A DNA stretch of 64,000 bases from assembly GCF_015709455.1 (NCBI RefSeq), contig NZ_JADNQW010000005.1, forward strand, positions 2,658,501 through 2,722,500, written 5' to 3'. The stretch is from Methylosinus sp. H3A. GTDB lineage: Bacteria > Pseudomonadota > Alphaproteobacteria > Rhizobiales > Beijerinckiaceae. Position numbers and translations under genes: made by a program. Each line of letters opens with the position of its first letter. The first letter of the stretch is position 1. Shown here one piece after another: positions 46,714 through 55,252 of this stretch. Under the pieces are notes generated by a model. That model made no database searches. It saw nothing but the letters and a program-made list of their open reading frames with translations, and had not been told where the DNA came from.

Positions 46714-47508
46714 TTACTGCGGACCGCAGGAGTTTCGTGGAAGGATAGACGGGCTCGCTGCGGCGGTCGATCGCGTCGACGGGCGCCTTGGCGTGCGACT
46801 CAAAATGTCGGCGATGGTCTTCTCGATCTCGATGCGCACGCCGTCGTGCCGGCGCTCCGACAGGAAATTCGCCTCGGCGAAGGCCCGGTAGACCGTCTCC
46901 TGCGCGAGCGCGAGATTCATCGGATTGGGCTCGCCGCCGACCTCCTCGACGAGCATCGCTAGCCGCTCCTTCTTTTCGGCGGCGACGTTTTGGCGCTGCA
47001 TGAGATCGAGCATGAAGGTGGTCTCCGCGATCTCGTCCGGCGTCATCACCCCTGCGCCGCCATTTGCGCGGCGGCGCGATCGTCGACGGCGGCGGCGCGG
47101 CCGCGCGTCTCGAGCAGGCGATAGACGTGAGCCATCACGCGCTCGCTGCGGCGGCTCTTCTCAGGGTCGAAGCCGTCCTCCGCGCGCTCGCGCGCAGCGA
47201 CGGCTTCGAGCTTATCGAGGCGCCGCGTGAAGACGGCGCGGAACACCTTCTGGATTTGCGGCTGGGAAAGGCGGCGGGTCTTAGCGGCCGGAAAGAAACA
47301 GCGATCGGCGAGCGCTTAAAATCTGGCCGGCGAGGAAGCGCGCTCTCCTCGGGTTGCTGGCGCCCAGGCCGAGAATCAGCGTCGCAGAATTTCTCGATTC
47401 GGCAAGCGCCGACGGCAGTCGCCGCCGCCAATAATAGAACGCGCCGCGACGCACGACATGGGGTATGGCGGGCACGAGAAGCTCCGTGGTGTACCAGCCA
47501 TGTGTCAC
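46714..47508 (-). pseudogene. Frameshifted N-terminal half of a DUF6538-type tyrosine recombinase
   Basis: Three consecutive leftward fragments form one protein in different frames. Fragment one (47281-47508) has IPHVVRRGAFYYWRRRLPSAL and LILGLGASNPRRARFLAGQI, the N-terminal arm region of DUF6538 integrases. Fragment two (47046-47246; its reading continues back as KTRRLSQPQIQKVFRAVFTRRLD) and fragment three (46714-47047; TPDEIAETTFMLDLMQRQNV, then PMNLALAQETVYRAFAEANFLSERR) are the following region. The catalytic half is missing. It is a dead integrase just outside the island boundary. Confidence 0.75.
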
Positions 47509-47572
47509 ACGGATGTGGAAACTCGCCCCAGCTGAGGAGGTTTTCTAGCAATTACAATGATTTGCGGAATTC

Positions 47573-47597
47573 TGGCTGGGGCGGGAGGATTCGAACC
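47573..47597 (-). tRNA. tRNA 3'-end fragment (probable attachment site of the island)
   Basis: The minus strand reads GGTTCGAATCCTCCCGCC followed by CCAGCCA: T-loop TTCGAAT, 3' T-stem CCTCC, acceptor strand CGCCCCA, discriminator G and CCA. The 5' side does not pair (T-stem partner absent), so only the 3' end is here. The inferred acceptor partner TGGGGCG and discriminator G fit tRNA-Gln best. It lies 104 bp upstream of the integrase, as expected for an att core. Confidence 0.7.
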
Positions 47598-47701
47598 AGC
47601 ATATATCAAAGTGCCAGATACTCCTAGAAGATACTGAAAAAATTGTTCTTATTATCGGATGTGGTATGGCTAACTGTGACGGGTGAGCGTGACGGGCTAC
47701 A

Positions 47702-49612
47702 ATGACGATAGAAAGAAATATTGTCCTCCGGGGGCGAACGTATGTGCTGCGGATCGAGGTGCCTAAAGACGTCCAGGAGTTCTTCGGTAGGAAGGTGGTT
47801 CGTGAGTCTTTAGGGACCCGTGTCGACCGAGAAGCGCGCCAGCGAGCTGCTCGACGCAAGGCCCAGCTGTTCGATGAGTGGGAGGAAATTCGTCGGCGCC
47901 GTCACGCGACGCTGGAGGACCACGTCCGGATAGCCGCAGAACTCTATCAGGGGGAAATGGAGGCAGATCGGCTGCGCCGCGCCGACTTGCCCGATGGCGA
48001 CGCAATCGAGATCGAACGCCAAAAATTGATCACCTCCGTGGATGCGGCACCTGATCAGAAATTATTCGCGGAGGATCCAGAATACGCGAATTACTTGGAA
48101 AAAATGCGAAAAGATGCGCGGTCAGATCCTGTGGCTGCCCTTGCCGCAGGTCTCGACTACCTGGTGGCGCGAGACGCTGCAAAGCTGGATCGCGATCGCC
48201 GAAAGCATCTCCTCGCCACGCTCCAAAAGCATCTTGCAAGCGGAGAAACCGCGCTGGTCCGAGACAGGGTCGATGCCGCCCTGCGGGAGCATCGGCTTCT
48301 GATCAAGCGCGGGACCCGGGAATATCGCCAACTGTGCCAATCCGTCATGAGGGCGTGGATCGAGCAGCTGAAGCAGGCCCATCTGCGAGACGAAGGAGAT
48401 TGGAGCGGGCGGCCCGCCGATGAGATCGTCAAGCCATCTGGACGACCGGCAACACCAGCCGCGGCGCCAGGCGAGACGATCATGGAGCGCTTCGAAGCCT
48501 TTGCTCAGGCCAATCCGCACAACGTCAAGCTCGACACGCTGAATTACAGCCGGAAATGCATCGAGCTCTTCGCCCAGAGCTTGCCCAGAGGTTATCCGGC
48601 GAGCGCGATCGACAAGAAATCAGTCCGCGAATGGCACGATCTCCTCAGGCAGTTTCCCGTGAAAGCGGCCGAAGCGAAAGAGTTTCGAGGGAAGACCATC
48701 AGGGCCGTCGTGCAGGCGAATGCCGTCTACGGTAAGCCGACGATCTCAAGACGGACTCAAAACAAGTATCTGGCGGCGCTGGGAAGCTTTTGCCGATGGC
48801 TCGATAAGCGTGGTTACATCGACGGCAACCCAGTTTCGGGGATGCAGGACGTCATCGACAAGGATGCTCAACCAGTGCGATCTTACTCGATCGAAGAGCT
48901 CCGAGCGATTTTCTCCTCACCGATCTTCACTGGCTGCGAGTCGGACGAGAAGGACTATCTGCCGGGCGAGGTCCAGACGCGAGACTGGCGCTTCTGGCTT
49001 CCGACCATCGCGCTGTTTACCGGTGCCAGACTCGGCGAACTCTCTCAGCTACTTGTCGACGACCTCCGGGAAATTGAGGGACGATGGGTGTTCCATGTCA
49101 CTCAAGAGGGCGATCCGGAAAAGAGCGTCAAGACAAAGGGATCGCGCCGCATCATTCCTGTTCATGGCGAGCTGATACGAATCGGAATTCTAAAATATCA
49201 CGTGGCGATGAAAGAGCGTTCCGAACGACGACTGTTCCCTGAGATCACGGCAAACACGCGGGGCCAAATCAGCGGCACTCCGAGCCGTTGGTATGGTCGC
49301 TACTTACGGCGTATCGGATTGAAGGATGGGAAGGAAACGAACTTTCACTCATTCCGGCATACTGTTGCTGACGCATTTCGGCGGGCAGGCTACCTGGATG
49401 CGGAGTTTGGATTTATTCTCGGCCACACACGCCGGGAAACGGGGACGACCCGGAGATATGGAGTGCGGGACTGTCAGGAATCTTGTGTGTGGGGCCATAG
49501 TAGAACCGCAGGAGGCGGGCTATGGCGATCAAGAAGGGCACATTGGACCAATTGCTGTCGGGACGCGATCCGAAGGAGGTTTTTTCCAAGGATGGCTTGT
49601 TCGATGAGCTGA
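47702..49612 (+). pseudogene. Island tyrosine recombinase, C-terminus replaced by IS256 insertion
   Basis: The native sequence runs to 49466. The N-terminal 60 residues are the DUF6538 arm domain (LRGRTYVLRIEVPKDVQEFFGRKVVRESLGTR). A SAM-like core-binding domain follows near residues 260-395, then the catalytic domain: Arg in ALFTGARLGELSQL, Lys in VKTKGSRRIIPVHGEL, H-x-x-R in HSFRHTVADAF, and LGHTRRETGTTRRYG containing the second His and the nucleophile Tyr. The IS256 element enters directly after RRYGV, so all catalytic residues survive but about 20-40 C-terminal residues are replaced by 48 IS-encoded ones before a stop at 49612. It may be inactive or weakly active. Confidence 0.8.
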
Positions 49613-50763
49613 AGAAGGCGCTGGCGGAACGGGTTCTGAACGCGGAGATGGACGACCATCTCGAGAGCGAAGCGGCGGCGGGCAAGGCGAACCACCGCAA
49701 CGGCTATTCGAAGAAGACCGTGCTGACCGAGACGTCGAAGATCGACATCAGGGTCCCGCGGGACCGGGAGGGGAGCTTCGATCCCAAGCTGATCGCGCGC
49801 TATCAGCGCCGCTTTCCCGGCTTCGACGAGAAAATCGTGTCGATGTATGCGCGCGGCATGACGGTGCGCGAGATCCAGGGCCATTTGCTCGAGCTCTACG
49901 GCCTGGAAGTCTCGCCCGATCTGATCTCGACAGTCACCGACGCCGTGCTGGAGACCGTCGCCGAATGGCAGAACCGGCCGCTCGAGGCGATGTATCCCTT
50001 GGTTTTCTTCGACGCGCTGCGCGTCAAAATCCGCGACGAAGGCCTGGTCCGCAACAAGGCCGTCTATGTGGCGCTCGGCGTCACGCCGGACGGAACGAAG
50101 GACATTCTGGGGCTTTGGATCGAGACCTCGGAGGGCGCCAAATTCTGGCTTCGGGTGATGAACGAGCTGAAGAACCGCGGCGTCGGCGACATACTGATCG
50201 CCGTGGTCGACGGCCTGAAGGGCTTTCCGGAGGCGATCAATGCGGTGTTTCCGCAGACGACCGTGCAGACCTGCATCGTGCATCTCATTCGAAACTCGAT
50301 GGAATTCGCCTCATACAAGGACCGCAAGGCGATCGCCGCCGCGCTGAAGACGATCTATCGCGCCCCGACCGCCGAGGCGGCCAAAGAGGCGTTGGAGGCC
50401 TTCGACGGCGGCCATTGGGGCAAGAAATATCCGTCGATCGCGCAGGGCTGGCGACGCAATTGGGAGCAGGTCATCCCGTTTTTCGCCTTTCCGATCGCGG
50501 TACGGCGGATCATCTACACGACGAACGCCATAGAATCCTTGAACGCGAAGCTGCGGCGCGCCGTGCGGACGAGAGGGCATTTTCCGACTGACGATGCGGC
50601 GATGAAGCTCCTCTATCTCGTCTTGCGCCAAGTCGCCGGGGAGTGGAAAATGGCGCCGCGCGAATGGTGCGAGGCGAAAAATCAATTCGCCATCATGTTC
50701 GACGATCGCTTCGTCGCGGCGTGATGGAAACCCGGCCCCGCACACAAGATTCCTGACAGTCCC
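49467..50763 (+). mobile_element. IS256-family insertion sequence
   Basis: 1297 bp with 30-bp terminal inverted repeats starting GGGACTGTCAGGAATCTTGT; 29 of 30 positions match between the ends (49467-49496 and 50734-50763). No 8-9 bp target duplication is visible outside the ends, which suggests a deletion or recombination after insertion. The element carries one transposase gene. Confidence 0.9.
49522..50724 (+). CDS. IS256-family (mutator-type) transposase
   Basis: 400 residues, full family length. Conserved blocks: NHRNGYSKKTVLTE, then RVPRDREGSFDPKLIARYQRR, the SMYARGMTVREIQGHL region, the first catalytic Asp in VFFDALRVKIRDEG, the second in VVDGLKGFPEAI with the following C-x-x-H block TCIVHLIRNSM, and the Glu in TTNAIESLNAKLRRA. 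Reading frame is intact, so the element is potentially mobile. It begins inside the 3' region of the disrupted integrase frame. Confidence 0.95.
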   Translation: MAIKKGTLDQLLSGRDPKEVFSKDGLFDELKKALAERVLNAEMDDHLESEAAAGKANHRNGYSKKTVLTETSKIDIRVPRDREGSFDPKLIARYQRRFPGFDEKIVSMYARGMTVREIQGHLLELYGLEVSPDLISTVTDAVLETVAEWQNRPLEAMYPLVFFDALRVKIRDEGLVRNKAVYVALGVTPDGTKDILGLWIETSEGAKFWLRVMNELKNRGVGDILIAVVDGLKGFPEAINAVFPQTTVQTCIVHLIRNSMEFASYKDRKAIAAALKTIYRAPTAEAAKEALEAFDGGHWGKKYPSIAQGWRRNWEQVIPFFAFPIAVRRIIYTTNAIESLNAKLRRAVRTRGHFPTDDAAMKLLYLVLRQVAGEWKMAPREWCEAKNQFAIMFDDRFVAA

Positions 50764-50962
50764 GCTCAGCCGATCGCCTGTTGCTCACTCCACGCCTGCG
50801 GGGGTATCAACCGTTGGACTCGACTCGCCGCTGGATGGGATTTCGCAGGCAGCTCTTGGAATCCATGATGGCTCAACTGGAGATATCGTAGCCTCGGTAG
50901 CGATGGAATAGGGATCGGCTAAATAATAACATCAATCTGTGGGCGCATCTGGAGGTCAGCAT

Positions 50963-53503
50963 ATGCGAGAAGAGCTTCTTCCGCTTTGGGATGCAATTGA
51001 AAGACAAGAATTGCCGCCGCATTTTGAAGCGCTATTTTCGTATCTTTGGAATTCAGAGGAGGCCCGTTTCCAGGCCCAGGAAACATATGTCCTAGATTTC
51101 AAAGACAAACTCCCGGAAAAATTCTCTGACTCCTATGGGGCAGGTATAATTAGGCTCGCGCTAGCATTCCATAACACAATTGGCGGGATAATTTTATTTG
51201 GAGTTAATGATAGGACTCTTGATATATGCGGCGTATCGTCAAATTTTGAAATTGAGTTTTTTAACAGGGCGTTGTCAGATTCTACTGGCGTAAGCATTGA
51301 GTGTCTCACAAAGTTATATCATGTGCCAGGAATTAATCTACAGGTTGCCGCGGTTCTGGTTCCTAGGCGTCGTCTTTCTAGACCTGTAAAGTTAGTGAGG
51401 CAGGTTTATAAATATCAACCCGGCATGCTTTGGATTAGGGATAGACATGAGTGTATTGAGGCAAAGTCATCTAATTTTAACTTGTTATATTCAGATCGTT
51501 CTTTGTTAACATTCGAAACTAGATCAAATTCCGGTAGAATACAGCGTTTCTTGCCACCGCCACCCTCGACGATTAAAAACTTTATCGGGCGCGAGAGCTT
51601 AATGGAGGCACTTTGGGAGTGGCTCATTTTCGGGGATTCTCCCCGTCTCTATCTAAGTGGACCCGGTGGTTCGGGTAAAACGACTCTTGCGTTTGAGTTT
51701 GCTAGGGCGATCGCGGAGACCGCCGGAGACGTCCGCTTCCCTAATTCGGAGAAGTTGGACTGCGTGATTTTCCTTTCCGCTAAAGAAACGGAATTCAATC
51801 CAATTTCTAAAAGGGAACAAAAGTTTATGCTTTGTGACTTTTTAAACTCAGAGGAGCAACTCAAAGCAATACTTGTCCATTCTGGATTAGTATCTATGTC
51901 TGATGTCATAAGCATGGGATCGGAAAATATAAATTACTTAATTGATGAGCTATTCGATAATTTTAATATGCTAATAGTGTTGGATGATATTGATTCCCTT
52001 AGCAGAAGAAGGGTTGATACCGGAGAGGAGTTTTTGTTTTTGCGTATCGCTAAGAGCAAGCGAAGGGTAAAGATATTGTATACAGTTCGATATCCGGCGA
52101 CGTATGCCTTGCAGAATTGCATACCTGTTCCTGGCTTGAAAGAAGACAAGGAGGTAGGGGTATTTATTGAAGAATGCTGCAAGCAGTTTGGTGTAAACAA
52201 TCCATCTAAAGGTGAATTAGACAATATATATACTGCGACTGACGGACTTCCACTAATAATTGAAACTATAGTTGGAATTAGGAAGTTCGCGTCTACGTAT
52301 GATATTGCTATATCTCAATATAATACAAAAGGTGGCGCGCAGGCACGGAGTTATCTATATCAGCGGGAGTATGACGCGCTGCATAAGGATGGAAAGTCTA
52401 GGTATGTTCTTGCAAGTCTATATCTGCTTGAGGATCCTGTTTCAACAGATACTATTAGTTCTGTTCTATATGAGAATTCTGCAGATCAGATTGTTGATGC
52501 GGTCACAGAGTGCTCTGCGATCTTTTTGACCACTGTGGATGTCGTTGAGAGTGGGGAAACTCTATATCAGTTATCGCCTCCGGCAGCGCCGTTCATTGGC
52601 CAAGTTTCCAAGACTTTGCCGTTTTTCGGCACTCTCAAGCGCAAAATTGAACATTTCAGAACCCAGGGGTCGCACGCAACCCCAGCTGAAGCGGCGATGA
52701 TATCAAAGTTGGATGGGATGCTGTTAGTGTCCGACTACCAAGGGATCATCGATCAAGACCACCGCTTGTCGCGTGATGATCAACTTTTGGCTAACCCAAA
52801 AGTTCGAGCGCTTTTCGGGCGCGCTTACAGCTCGATGGATGATAAATATATGGAATTGGCCCGAGAGCATTTCCGAGCAGCGGAATCTAGCAATCTCAGG
52901 GATATCCAGATGATGCGAAACTGGTATCATATGGAAATTAAGTCTCGTTATAATTTGCCTGAGGCGGAGCGGATTTGTAGAAAGGTCCTGTCATTTAGGG
53001 ATATTTCTCTTAGATACAGAAGTGAGTTTTTAAGTAAGCTTGGCTATTGTCATTTATTTATTTCTACATCATTCAAATTAACAGATACAGAGAAGTGTAT
53101 TCTTGAGCTTAATAAGTCAATAGATGCTTACCTTGAGGCAATAGATGTTGGAAAGATGGTGCCAAGAGGTATTGACATTAGAGAAAATATCGGCTGGCTC
53201 GAAAGGCCTATCAATGCATACTTTAATGTTGCAGGCAGAAATGTTGATGTTATATTTGGTCTTCTTGAATATATAGTTGACCGTAAAAAGGAGGTTCATA
53301 TAGATGTTATTGACATGATTCTAGAATATACCTTACGTTTCCCGGCACCTAAGAACGCAGATGGGCGAGATCGCATAAAATTGTTATGCAGTCGGATCGC
53401 GGGCAAAGCACGAAAAAATATGCGAGCTCTCAAAGAGCCGAGCGGTCTAGAAATGCTTGCCGAGCGCCTCGACGTGCTTCGTGGTGAATTAGAGAGAGCG
53501 TAG
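50963..53503 (+). CDS. AlbA/Schlafen-domain STAND NTPase, candidate defence protein
   Basis: 846 residues from the ATG at 50963 (GGAGG 7 nt upstream; a GTG at 50939 is also in frame). Residues 35-175 are a Schlafen AlbA_2-like domain (LDFKDKLPEKFSDSYGAGII, then LAFHNTIGGIILFGVND). Residues 205-420 are an NB-ARC/STAND ATPase: FIGRESLMEALWEWL, Walker A GPGGSGKT at 233-240, Walker B MLIVLDDID at 336-344 and sensor KILYTVR. A winged-helix-like segment and a helical, TPR-like C-terminus (from about 540) follow. The gene is markedly AT-rich beside its neighbours, which indicates horizontal origin. Position in an integrase-bounded island with a restriction system supports an anti-phage role (inference). 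Confidence 0.8.
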   Translation: MREELLPLWDAIERQELPPHFEALFSYLWNSEEARFQAQETYVLDFKDKLPEKFSDSYGAGIIRLALAFHNTIGGIILFGVNDRTLDICGVSSNFEIEFFNRALSDSTGVSIECLTKLYHVPGINLQVAAVLVPRRRLSRPVKLVRQVYKYQPGMLWIRDRHECIEAKSSNFNLLYSDRSLLTFETRSNSGRIQRFLPPPPSTIKNFIGRESLMEALWEWLIFGDSPRLYLSGPGGSGKTTLAFEFARAIAETAGDVRFPNSEKLDCVIFLSAKETEFNPISKREQKFMLCDFLNSEEQLKAILVHSGLVSMSDVISMGSENINYLIDELFDNFNMLIVLDDIDSLSRRRVDTGEEFLFLRIAKSKRRVKILYTVRYPATYALQNCIPVPGLKEDKEVGVFIEECCKQFGVNNPSKGELDNIYTATDGLPLIIETIVGIRKFASTYDIAISQYNTKGGAQARSYLYQREYDALHKDGKSRYVLASLYLLEDPVSTDTISSVLYENSADQIVDAVTECSAIFLTTVDVVESGETLYQLSPPAAPFIGQVSKTLPFFGTLKRKIEHFRTQGSHATPAEAAMISKLDGMLLVSDYQGIIDQDHRLSRDDQLLANPKVRALFGRAYSSMDDKYMELAREHFRAAESSNLRDIQMMRNWYHMEIKSRYNLPEAERICRKVLSFRDISLRYRSEFLSKLGYCHLFISTSFKLTDTEKCILELNKSIDAYLEAIDVGKMVPRGIDIRENIGWLERPINAYFNVAGRNVDVIFGLLEYIVDRKKEVHIDVIDMILEYTLRFPAPKNADGRDRIKLLCSRIAGKARKNMRALKEPSGLEMLAERLDVLRGELERA

Positions 53504-53640
53504 AGCTTGCGGTTTTTCGTTATGTGCGCAAACGATCGATTTCGCGCAGGTCTTGCTCGGCATGGGCGAAAACTAGCTGGTGGCCTATTTCGCTCAGGTG
53601 CGATATTGGTGCCCTATAAAGCGCCCATATGAGGCACCCA

Positions 53641-54258
53641 ATGAGCCGGACTTTTGCATACTGTCGAGTGAGCACGAGCGATCAGACCCCTGAGAACCAA
53701 GTTCGCGAAATAGAGGCTGCTGGTTTTTGGGTCGAGCGGCATCGTATCGTGGCAGAAACGGTCAGCGGCGGGATCCCGGCGAGCGCCCGCTCGGGGTTTG
53801 CAAAATTGCTTGATAGGCTCGAGCCGGGAGACGTGTTGGTGGTGACGAAATTGGACCGGTTAGGTCGTAATGTGATTGACGTGCGTCAGACAGTGGAGGC
53901 GGTGGCGCAGCGTGGCGTGAGGGTGCACTGTCTTGCACTCGGTGGGGTCGACCTTACCGCGCCCGCCGGAAAAATGACGATGAGCGTGATCGGCGCTGTT
54001 GCCGAGTTTGAACGCGACCTCTTGATCGAAAGGACGCAAGCGGGTCTTGCCCGCGCTCGGGCGGAAGGGAAACAGCCTGGAAGGCCCTCTCGCCTTTCTA
54101 AAATTCAGAAGCAGCAGATAGTAGCGCGGCTTGCTGCCGGTTCGAGCATATACGGCCTAGCGAAAGAGTTTGGCGTGGACCGGCGCGTGATTCAGCGTGC
54201 GCGGGCCGTTGCTTACAGCGAACAGCAATCCTCAGTTGTCCGACCTATCAGCGATTGA
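53641..54258 (+). CDS. Serine recombinase, resolvase/invertase family
   Basis: 205 residues from the ATG at 53641 (MSRTFAYCRVSTSDQTPENQ). The catalytic Ser lies in CRVSTSDQ. Next come VSGGIPASARSGFAKLLDRLEPGDVLVVTKLDRLGRN with the conserved arginines, then GKMTMSVIGAVAEFERDLLIERTQAGLARARAEGKQPGRP. The C-terminal HTH is LSKIQKQQIVARLAAGSSIYGLAKEFGVDRRVIQRAR. This is the Tn3-resolvase/Hin type of normal length. It is a second type of recombinase in the island. A pair of direct repeats lies just downstream. Confidence 0.92.
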   Translation: MSRTFAYCRVSTSDQTPENQVREIEAAGFWVERHRIVAETVSGGIPASARSGFAKLLDRLEPGDVLVVTKLDRLGRNVIDVRQTVEAVAQRGVRVHCLALGGVDLTAPAGKMTMSVIGAVAEFERDLLIERTQAGLARARAEGKQPGRPSRLSKIQKQQIVARLAAGSSIYGLAKEFGVDRRVIQRARAVAYSEQQSSVVRPISD

Positions 54259-54319
54259 GCGAGGCCGTTACCTCTGGGTATTTCATTCGGCTGTGTGCTT
54301 AACCTTCGCTCTGGCGACG

Positions 54320-54382
54320 CTTAACTAAATGGAATATAATTAACTTTATCACATGATTCTTAACTAAATACCGATCACATGA
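54320..54382. repeat. Direct repeats downstream of the resolvase gene
   Basis: CTTAACTAAAT occurs at 54320-54330 and 54359-54369, each followed by ATCACATGA (54348-54356 and 54374-54382). The spacing differs, 17 and 4 bp. The region to 54707 is AT-rich and has no gene. These could be recombinase or regulator binding sites; no function shown. Confidence 0.4.
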
Positions 54383-54707
54383 GGCGGTGTGCGTTTATAA
54401 GTATCTGAATATAAATAATTTTATATAAAGCTTAACTTCGATGAATGGAGTGTCAGTTAAATTTTTTTATATCAGTTTAGATATATTATTTTACACGGCA
54501 TTTTGTTTATCCAATGCGTGGAGCTATATCGAAGTGGCGGGGCTGATATTGCTGTATTAAGGCGCAAAATGTGCGCATAAAAGGCGATGGTGATAACAGA
54601 TGAATAAACGGTGCCTTCTGAAAGTGATGCTAGACGTTTTAAAACACTAAATTTGCACCATAACTCCGGCGGATTGATACAAGTAATTTCAGATAACAAA
54701 ATGGCAA

Positions 54708-55193
54708 TCATCTCTCTGTTTTATTTAATTTTATAGCGTCGCAACTCCATGATTTAAGTGTATAGTCGACTATGCTCTTGACTTTGGCCCTAGCATCTTC
54801 CCGCTTTACGGATTTCGCCAGTAGGGCATCGTAGTCTGTCAATTGATGCCGGATGTAGCCGTCCATCACAATACCGACGGCGGTGCCAATGCTCGCGTCG
54901 ACCCAGTAGCGACCGGCGACGCGGTTTACTATCGCTCTTACATGTCTATTTGGACAGTTTGGATGATGTTTTTTCAAGTGATCGCGAATATCCGATGCTT
55001 TGAAGCGCAAGCTAGGAGTGGGCGATTCGAGAGCGCCGTCGGGCATAGCTTTTTCCAGATGAGTGATTGCAAAGATACAAGCCGATGTAGCTTGATTCAT
55101 ATACAATTTGAGTGCAAAAATTTCAACGCTAATCGCATTATTGATTTTTGTTATCAGCATATATACGATTGCAGGAGACGCTATATCAGTCAT
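54708..55193 (-). CDS. DUF2293-like protein
   Basis: 161 residues, or 112 if it starts at the ATG at 55046, which removes an odd hydrophobic-looking N-terminus and may be the true start. The folded part reads SLRFKASDIRDHLKKHHPNCPNRHVRAIVNRVAGRYWVDASIGTAVGIVMDGYIRHQLTDYDALLA, then REDARAKVKSIVDYTLKSW, which matches the DUF2293 pattern (x-HxR-T-DYD-LL, then RE-AR-V--V---L--W). The function of the family is unknown. The gene sits downstream of hsdR on the same strand, in AT-rich island DNA. Confidence 0.55.
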   Translation of the reverse strand: MTDIASPAIVYMLITKINNAISVEIFALKLYMNQATSACIFAITHLEKAMPDGALESPTPSLRFKASDIRDHLKKHHPNCPNRHVRAIVNRVAGRYWVDASIGTAVGIVMDGYIRHQLTDYDALLAKSVKREDARAKVKSIVDYTLKSWSCDAIKLNKTER

Positions 55194-55252
55194 ATCTGAC
55201 TGACTAAATCACGAAAAATTGCAAGTTTATGATGTGTATAGTGTTTTTCAGG

